Source of the DNA: Enterobacter cloacae subsp. cloacae ATCC 13047
GTDB lineage: Bacteria; Pseudomonadota; Gammaproteobacteria; Enterobacterales; Enterobacteriaceae
Assembly: GCF_000025565.1 (NCBI RefSeq)
Contig: NC_014121.1
Coordinates: forward strand, 744,001-808,000
Length of the DNA: 64,000 nucleotides
Reading direction: 5' to 3'
The position numbers and the translations under genes were made by a program. This document shows positions 59,209 through 64,000 of the stretch, in pieces (position 1 is the first letter of the stretch; every line of letters begins with the position of its first letter). The notes below the pieces were generated by a model, which saw only the letters and a program-made list of their open reading frames with translations, was not told the DNA's origin and ran no database searches.

Positions 59209-59607
59209 CAGGCTAAGTGACACCTGACACCCAATAAAACTACGCTTCGTTGACATATATCAAGTTCAATTGTAGCACGTTAACAGTTTGATGAAATCAT
59301 CATAGCTAAATGCTAGCCTTTGTCACAATTTTTCAATAAACCAACTAGTTGCGGATCTTGATTGATAAACGTTACGAATCCAACTTAAATCGCGTATTCA
59401 CCCTGTCATTATCATTATAAAACATAAGGATAATCAGGTTCTGTTAACATTCTAAATGATTGTTCAGCTACAAAATAGTTTAGCGCTTTTAATTTGTTAT
59501 GAAACGCTATTTCGGTGATTTGTGTTGCAAAATTGTAAATTCGCGCCGCGTAATATGTTGACGCGCATCACATTAATCCCCGCTAACTGATTAAAAAGAG
59601 AGCATAA
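59209..59607. promoter_or_regulatory. arcA/lasT control region with FNR-like box
   Basis: This is about 400 bp without a gene and AT-rich. TTGAC-ATAT-ATCAA at 59250-59263 matches the FNR consensus (TTGAT-N4-ATCAA) at 9 of 10 positions. It fits the FNR activation of arcA known in E. coli, from distal promoters. The lasT promoter should lie in the right half, near 59500-59590. No other structure was recognised. Confidence 0.6.
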
Positions 59608-60294
59608 ATGCATCTGTCGATTGTACTGGTTGCGCCAGCCAGAGCTGAAAATATAGGCGCTGCGGCGCGTGCCATGAAGACCATGGGGTTCACCGATTTG
59701 CGTATTGTGGACAGCGTCGCTCACCTGGAGCCCGCGGCGCGTTGGGTGGCGCACGGGTCGGGCGATATTCTTGATAATATAACCACTTACGACACGCTCG
59801 CCGACGCGCTGCACGATATTTCGTTTACCGTTGCCACCACGGCGCGCAGTCGGGCGAAGTTCCACTATTACGCCACGCCAGCGGAACTGGTACCGATGCT
59901 GAGCGAGAAAAGCCAGTGGCTGGAAAAAGCGGCGCTGGTGTTTGGGCGGGAAGATTCAGGATTAACAAACGACGAACTGGCGCTCGCGGATGTGCTGACG
60001 GGGGCTCCAATGGTCGCGGATTATCCGTCCCTGAATTTAGGCCAGGCGGTGATGGTCTATTGCTATCAATTAGCGTCCTTAATACAAATTCCTCAACCGC
60101 CAGCGGTGGGTACCGACGAAAACCAACTGGCCGCGCTGCGTACGCGCGTTGACAACCTGCTGATGCAACTTGGCGTGGCGGATGACCAAAAAATGGCTGA
60201 CTGGCTGCAGCAGCGTCTTGGGCGCCTGGAGCAGCGCGATACGGCAATGCTGCACCGTTTGCTGCACGATATCGAAAAAAAATTAGCCGAGTAA
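59608..60294 (+). CDS. lasT: SPOUT-family tRNA/rRNA methyltransferase LasT (YjtD/TrmJ-like)
   Basis: This 228-residue predicted RNA 2'-O-methyltransferase of the SPOUT class has the N-terminal IVLVAPARAENIGAAARAMK (motif 1). The trefoil-knot SAM site is LVFGREDSGL (about residue 112) and SLNLGQAVMVYCYQ (about 141). It lies before thrL, as in E. coli. The exact substrate is not established here. Confidence 0.92.
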   Translation: MHLSIVLVAPARAENIGAAARAMKTMGFTDLRIVDSVAHLEPAARWVAHGSGDILDNITTYDTLADALHDISFTVATTARSRAKFHYYATPAELVPMLSEKSQWLEKAALVFGREDSGLTNDELALADVLTGAPMVADYPSLNLGQAVMVYCYQLASLIQIPQPPAVGTDENQLAALRTRVDNLLMQLGVADDQKMADWLQQRLGRLEQRDTAMLHRLLHDIEKKLAE

Positions 60295-60505
60295 AATGCT
60301 GCCATAAGTTTTTACTATGGCGTAAGCGTCTGACGTTAAGGGTTGCCTCTGGCGGAATCGGATGAAAATAAATCTGCACGCAGCGGGACGTAAGAAGGCG
60401 CTGAATTGTGATCAAATTAAAAATTCATTGACTTAAGGTGCCCGATCCTTTAACCCTAAAAGAATACAGCACAGACAGATAATAATGACAGAGTACACAA
60501 CATCC

Positions 60506-60574
60506 ATGAAACGCATCAGCATCACCACCATTACCACAACCATCATCATTACCACAGGTAACGATGCGGGCTGA
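60506..60574 (+). CDS. thrL: thr operon leader peptide
   Basis: This 22-residue leader, MKRISITTITTTIIITTGND followed by AG, has seven Thr and six Ile codons for ribosome-mediated attenuation of thrABC. It is richer in Ile than the E. coli leader as I remember it. The attenuator terminator follows 20 bp later. Confidence 0.95.
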   Translation: MKRISITTITTTIIITTGNDAG

Positions 60575-60593
60575 CGCGTACAGGAAAAACAGA

Positions 60594-60631
60594 AAAAAGC
60601 CCGCACCTGAACAGTGCGGGCTTTTTTTTCG
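60594..60631 (+). terminator. thr attenuator
   Basis: AAGCCCGCAC-CTGAACA-GTGCGGGCTT forms a 10-bp GC-rich stem followed by T8, between thrL and thrA. When Thr or Ile is scarce, ribosome stalling in thrL should favour an antiterminator. Confidence 0.93.
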
Positions 60632-60654
60632 GCTAAAGGAAACGAGGTAGAACC

Positions 60655-63117
60655 ATGCGAGTGTTGAAGTTCGGCGGTACATCAGTGGCAAATGCAGAAC
60701 GCTTTCTGCGTGTTGCCGATATCCTGGAGAGCAACGCCAGGCAGGGACAGGTCGCGACCGTTCTCTCTGCGCCGGCAAAAATCACTAACCACCTGGTGGC
60801 GATGATTGAAAAGACCATTGGCGGTCAGGATGCACTTCCGAACATTAGCGATGCCGAGCGTATCTTCGCCGAGCTGCTGCAGGGGCTGGCGGAGGCACAG
60901 CCAGGTTTCCCGCTCGTACAGCTGAAAGCCTTCGTAGAACAAGAATTTGCCCAGATTAAACATGTGCTGCACGGTATCAGCCTGCTGGGTCAGTGCCCGG
61001 ACAGCATCAACGCGGCGTTGATTTGCCGCGGTGAGAAACTCTCTATCGCCATCATGGCGGGCCTGCTGGAAGCGCGCGGGCATCACGTCACGGTGATTGA
61101 TCCGGTTGAAAAACTGCTGGCGGTGGGCCACTACCTCGAATCCACCGTTGATATTGCTGAATCAACCCGCCGCATCGCTGCGAGCAAAATTCCTTCTGAC
61201 CATATGATCCTGATGGCGGGCTTCACCGCCGGCAATGAAAAGGGTGAACTGGTGGTGCTGGGCCGTAACGGCTCTGATTACTCTGCTGCTGTGCTGGCCG
61301 CCTGTTTACGCGCGGACTGTTGCGAGATCTGGACTGACGTTGACGGCGTATACACCTGCGACCCGCGCCAGGTACCGGACGCCAGGCTGCTGAAGTCGAT
61401 GTCTTACCAGGAGGCGATGGAGCTTTCCTACTTCGGCGCGAAAGTGCTTCACCCTCGTACCATCTCCCCCATTGCCCAGTTCCAGATCCCTTGCCTGATT
61501 AAAAATACCGGTAACCCGCAAGCGCCTGGCACGCTGATTGGCGCCAGCACAGACGAAGATGGCCTGCCGGTGAAAGGTATCTCTAACCTCAACAACATGG
61601 CAATGTTCAGCGTCTCCGGGCCTGGTATGAAAGGGATGGTTGGCATGGCGGCGCGCGTGTTTGCCGCAATGTCACGCAATGGGATCTCTGTGGTGCTGAT
61701 CACCCAGTCCTCATCGGAATACAGCATCAGCTTCTGCGTGCCGCAGGGTGACTGCCTGCGCGCCCGTCGTGCGCTGGAAGAAGAGTTCTATCTGGAGCTG
61801 AAAGAAGAGCTGCTGGAGCCGTTATCCATTCAGGAACGTCTTGCGGTTATCTCCGTGGTTGGCGACGGTATGCGCACGCTGCGCGGTATCTCCGCCAAGT
61901 TCTTTGCCGCGTTGGCGCGTGCCAATATTAATATCGTGGCGATTGCCCAGGGCTCATCCGAGCGTTCTATTTCGGTGGTGGTGGATAACGATGACGCGAC
62001 TACCGGCGTACGCGTGGTTCATCAGATGCTGTTCAACACCGATCAGGTGATTGAGCTGTTCCTGATTGGCGTGGGCGGTGTTGGCGGTGCGCTGCTGGAG
62101 CAGGTGAAGCGTCAGCAGGAGTGGCTGAAGAAGAAGCATATCGATCTGCGCGTCTGCGGGATCGCCAACTCAAAAGCGCTGCTGACCAACGTTCACGGGC
62201 TGAACCTGGAAAACTGGCAGGCCGAGTTGAACGAGGCAAAAGAGCCGTTCAACCTGGGGCGTCTGATCCGTCTGGTGAAAGAGTATCACCTGCTGAACCC
62301 GGTGATTGTCGATTGTACCTCGAACCAGGCGGTTGCCGATCAGTACGCGGACTTCCTGCGCGAAGGCTTCCATGTGGTCACACCGAACAAAAAGGCCAAC
62401 ACCTCGTCGATGGATTACTATCACCAGCTGCGTCTGGCGGCGAGCAAATCGCGTCGCAAGTTCCTGTACGATACCAACGTGGGGGCGGGGCTGCCGGTTA
62501 TCGAAAACCTGCAGAACCTGCTGAACGCGGGCGACGAACTGCAACGTTTCTCCGGCATTCTCTCCGGTTCGCTGTCCTTTATTTTCGGTAAGCTGGATGA
62601 AGGGATGAGCCTCTCAGAAGCAACCCGCGCCGCGCGTGAACTGGGCTACACCGAGCCGGATCCGCGTGACGATCTCTCCGGTATGGACGTGGCGCGCAAA
62701 CTGCTTATTCTGGCGCGCGAAACGGGCCGTGAGCTGGAGCTTTCCGATATCGTGATAGAACCCGTGCTGCCGGCTGAATTTGACAGCAGCGGTGACGTCA
62801 GCGCCTTTATGGATAATTTACCGCAGCTGGATGACGCTTTTGCCGCACGCGTGGCGAAAGCCCGTGATGAAGGTAAGGTATTGCGCTATGTTGGCAACAT
62901 TGAAGAAGATGGCGTGTGCCGGGTGAAGATTGCCGAAGTCGATGGCAACGATCCGTTGTACAAAGTCAAAAACGGCGAAAACGCCCTGGCGTTTTACAGC
63001 CACTATTATCAGCCATTGCCGCTGGTGCTTCGCGGCTATGGCGCAGGGAACGATGTTACGGCGGCGGGTGTGTTTGCCGATCTGCTGCGTACCCTGTCAT
63101 GGAAGTTAGGAGTTTAA
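60655..63117 (+). CDS. thrA: bifunctional aspartokinase I / homoserine dehydrogenase I
   Basis: This catalyses the first and third steps of threonine synthesis and is inhibited by threonine. In the 820-residue protein, the aspartokinase domain is at residues 1-250 ([20 protein letters not shown]). Two ACT regulatory segments lie at about 310-460. The NAD(P)-binding [13 protein letters not shown] is at about 470 and the homoserine dehydrogenase catalytic part, with NVGAGLPVI, runs to the C-terminus. Confidence 0.98.
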   Translation: MRVLKFGGTSVANAERFLRVADILESNARQGQVATVLSAPAKITNHLVAMIEKTIGGQDALPNISDAERIFAELLQGLAEAQPGFPLVQLKAFVEQEFAQIKHVLHGISLLGQCPDSINAALICRGEKLSIAIMAGLLEARGHHVTVIDPVEKLLAVGHYLESTVDIAESTRRIAASKIPSDHMILMAGFTAGNEKGELVVLGRNGSDYSAAVLAACLRADCCEIWTDVDGVYTCDPRQVPDARLLKSMSYQEAMELSYFGAKVLHPRTISPIAQFQIPCLIKNTGNPQAPGTLIGASTDEDGLPVKGISNLNNMAMFSVSGPGMKGMVGMAARVFAAMSRNGISVVLITQSSSEYSISFCVPQGDCLRARRALEEEFYLELKEELLEPLSIQERLAVISVVGDGMRTLRGISAKFFAALARANINIVAIAQGSSERSISVVVDNDDATTGVRVVHQMLFNTDQVIELFLIGVGGVGGALLEQVKRQQEWLKKKHIDLRVCGIANSKALLTNVHGLNLENWQAELNEAKEPFNLGRLIRLVKEYHLLNPVIVDCTSNQAVADQYADFLREGFHVVTPNKKANTSSMDYYHQLRLAASKSRRKFLYDTNVGAGLPVIENLQNLLNAGDELQRFSGILSGSLSFIFGKLDEGMSLSEATRAARELGYTEPDPRDDLSGMDVARKLLILARETGRELELSDIVIEPVLPAEFDSSGDVSAFMDNLPQLDDAFAARVAKARDEGKVLRYVGNIEEDGVCRVKIAEVDGNDPLYKVKNGENALAFYSHYYQPLPLVLRGYGAGNDVTAAGVFADLLRTLSWKLGV

Positions 63118-63118
63118 C

Positions 63119-64000
63119 ATGGTCAAAGTTTATGCCCCGGCTTCCAGCGCCAATATGAGCGTCGGGTTTGATGTGCTGGGTGCGGCGGTGACGCCGGTGG
63201 ACGGTTCACTATTGGGCGATACGGTCACGGTGGAAGCGGCAGAAAGTTTCAGCCTGAATAACGTGGGACGTTTTGCCAGCAAGCTGCCGTCCGAACCGCG
63301 CGAGAATATTGTCTATCAGTGCTGGGAGCGTTTCTGTCAGGAGATCGGGAAAAACGTGCCGGTCGCCATGACGCTGGAAAAAAGTATGCCGATTGGCTCT
63401 GGCCTGGGATCAAGTGCCTGCTCTGTTGTGGCCGCGCTGGTGGCGATGAATGAGCACTGCGGCAAACCCCTGAACAATAGCCGTCTGCTGGGGTTAATGG
63501 GTGAGCTGGAAGGCCGCATCTCTGGCAGTATCCACTACGATAACGTCGCGCCGTGTTTCCTCGGCGGTATGCAGTTGATGATCGAAGAAAATGGCATCAT
63601 CAGCCAGCAGGTGCCAGGGTTTGATGAGTGGCTGTGGGTGCTGGCCTACCCGGGTATCAAAGTGTCTACCGCGGAAGCGCGGGCGATCCTGCCTGCGCAG
63701 TATCGCCGTCAGGACTGCATCGCCCACGGGCGTCATCTGGCAGGCTTTATTCACGCCTGTTATACCCGTCAGCCACAGCTGGCGGCGAAATTGATGAAAG
63801 ATGTGATTGCCGAACCGTATCGTACGAAGTTGCTGCCTGGCTTTAATGAGGCGCGACAGGCATCGCTTGATATTGGCGCGCAGGCGTGCGGCATCTCCGG
63901 CTCCGGCCCGACGCTGTTCGCCCTGTGCGATAAGCCAGACACCGCGCAGCGCGTGGCGGACTGGCTCTCTAAACACTACCTGCAAAATCAGGAAGGCTTT
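63119..64000 (+). CDS. thrB: homoserine kinase (partial)
   Basis: This GHMP-family kinase phosphorylates homoserine. It begins 1 bp after the thrA stop codon with [20 protein letters not shown], and the window covers 294 of about 309 codons. The ATP loop [17 protein letters not shown] is at about residues 90-106 and the third GHMP motif [12 protein letters not shown] near 258-270. The 3' end lies beyond the window. Confidence 0.97.
   Translation, partial: MVKVYAPASSANMSVGFDVLGAAVTPVDGSLLGDTVTVEAAESFSLNNVGRFASKLPSEPRENIVYQCWERFCQEIGKNVPVAMTLEKSMPIGSGLGSSACSVVAALVAMNEHCGKPLNNSRLLGLMGELEGRISGSIHYDNVAPCFLGGMQLMIEENGIISQQVPGFDEWLWVLAYPGIKVSTAEARAILPAQYRRQDCIAHGRHLAGFIHACYTRQPQLAAKLMKDVIAEPYRTKLLPGFNEARQASLDIGAQACGISGSGPTLFALCDKPDTAQRVADWLSKHYLQNQEGF

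Overview
The window looks like the chromosome of an enterobacterium close to Enterobacter (GC-rich, with E. coli-like proteins and E. coli-like gene order). Apart from a few insertions it follows the order seen between tsr and thrABC in E. coli K-12. No rRNA, CRISPR array or prophage was seen. REGION 1 (1-10652): a minus-strand 4-hydroxyphenylacetate cluster hpaG-E-D-F-H-I-X-A-B with divergent hpaR. HpaB makes homoprotocatechuate, HpaD cleaves the ring, HpaE/F/G/H process the product to 4-hydroxy-2-oxoheptanedioate, and HpaI should split it to pyruvate and succinate semialdehyde. hpaI is broken here by what looks like an 11-nt deletion. hpaB runs off the left edge. REGION 2 (10680-23353): tsr behind a flagellar-type promoter, a GNAT gene, opgB, yjjA, dnaT-dnaC, an inserted peroxide block (ohr, ohrR, a TetR regulator), yjjB, a yjjP gene interrupted by an IS903-like element, and the AT-rich yjjQ-bglJ locus. 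REGION 3 (23354-28500): mostly accessory: a YbaK-type deacylase, an orphan cellobiose-type PTS EIIC behind a palindrome, a long dispersed repeat, fhuF, a diguanylate cyclase with a doubtful 5' end, and a Fur-box DUF1435 gene. REGION 4 (28531-48996): three tRNA-Leu(CAG) genes, rsmC, holD-rimI-yjjG, prfC, osmY, ytjA, yjjU-yjjV, the glycyl-radical-type pair yjjI-yjjW, deoCABD, lplA, smp, serB, radA and nadR. REGION 5 (49011-64000): an inserted alcohol dehydrogenase/LysR pair between two repeats, then ettA, slt, trpR, yjjX, gpmB, rob, creA, arcA, yjjY, lasT and thrL-thrA-thrB. creBCD, which lie between creA and arcA in E. coli, are absent. thrB runs off the right edge. The most noteworthy non-gene signal is a roughly 470-bp composite element present twice (1491-1965 and 25575-26041). 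It is bounded by inverted REP-like ends and rich in hairpins. Several apparent single-base indels in or near homopolymers (IS903 transposase, diguanylate cyclase start, a small ORF before the PTS gene) suggest either real slippage mutations or assembly errors. No clearly new multi-gene system was recognised.
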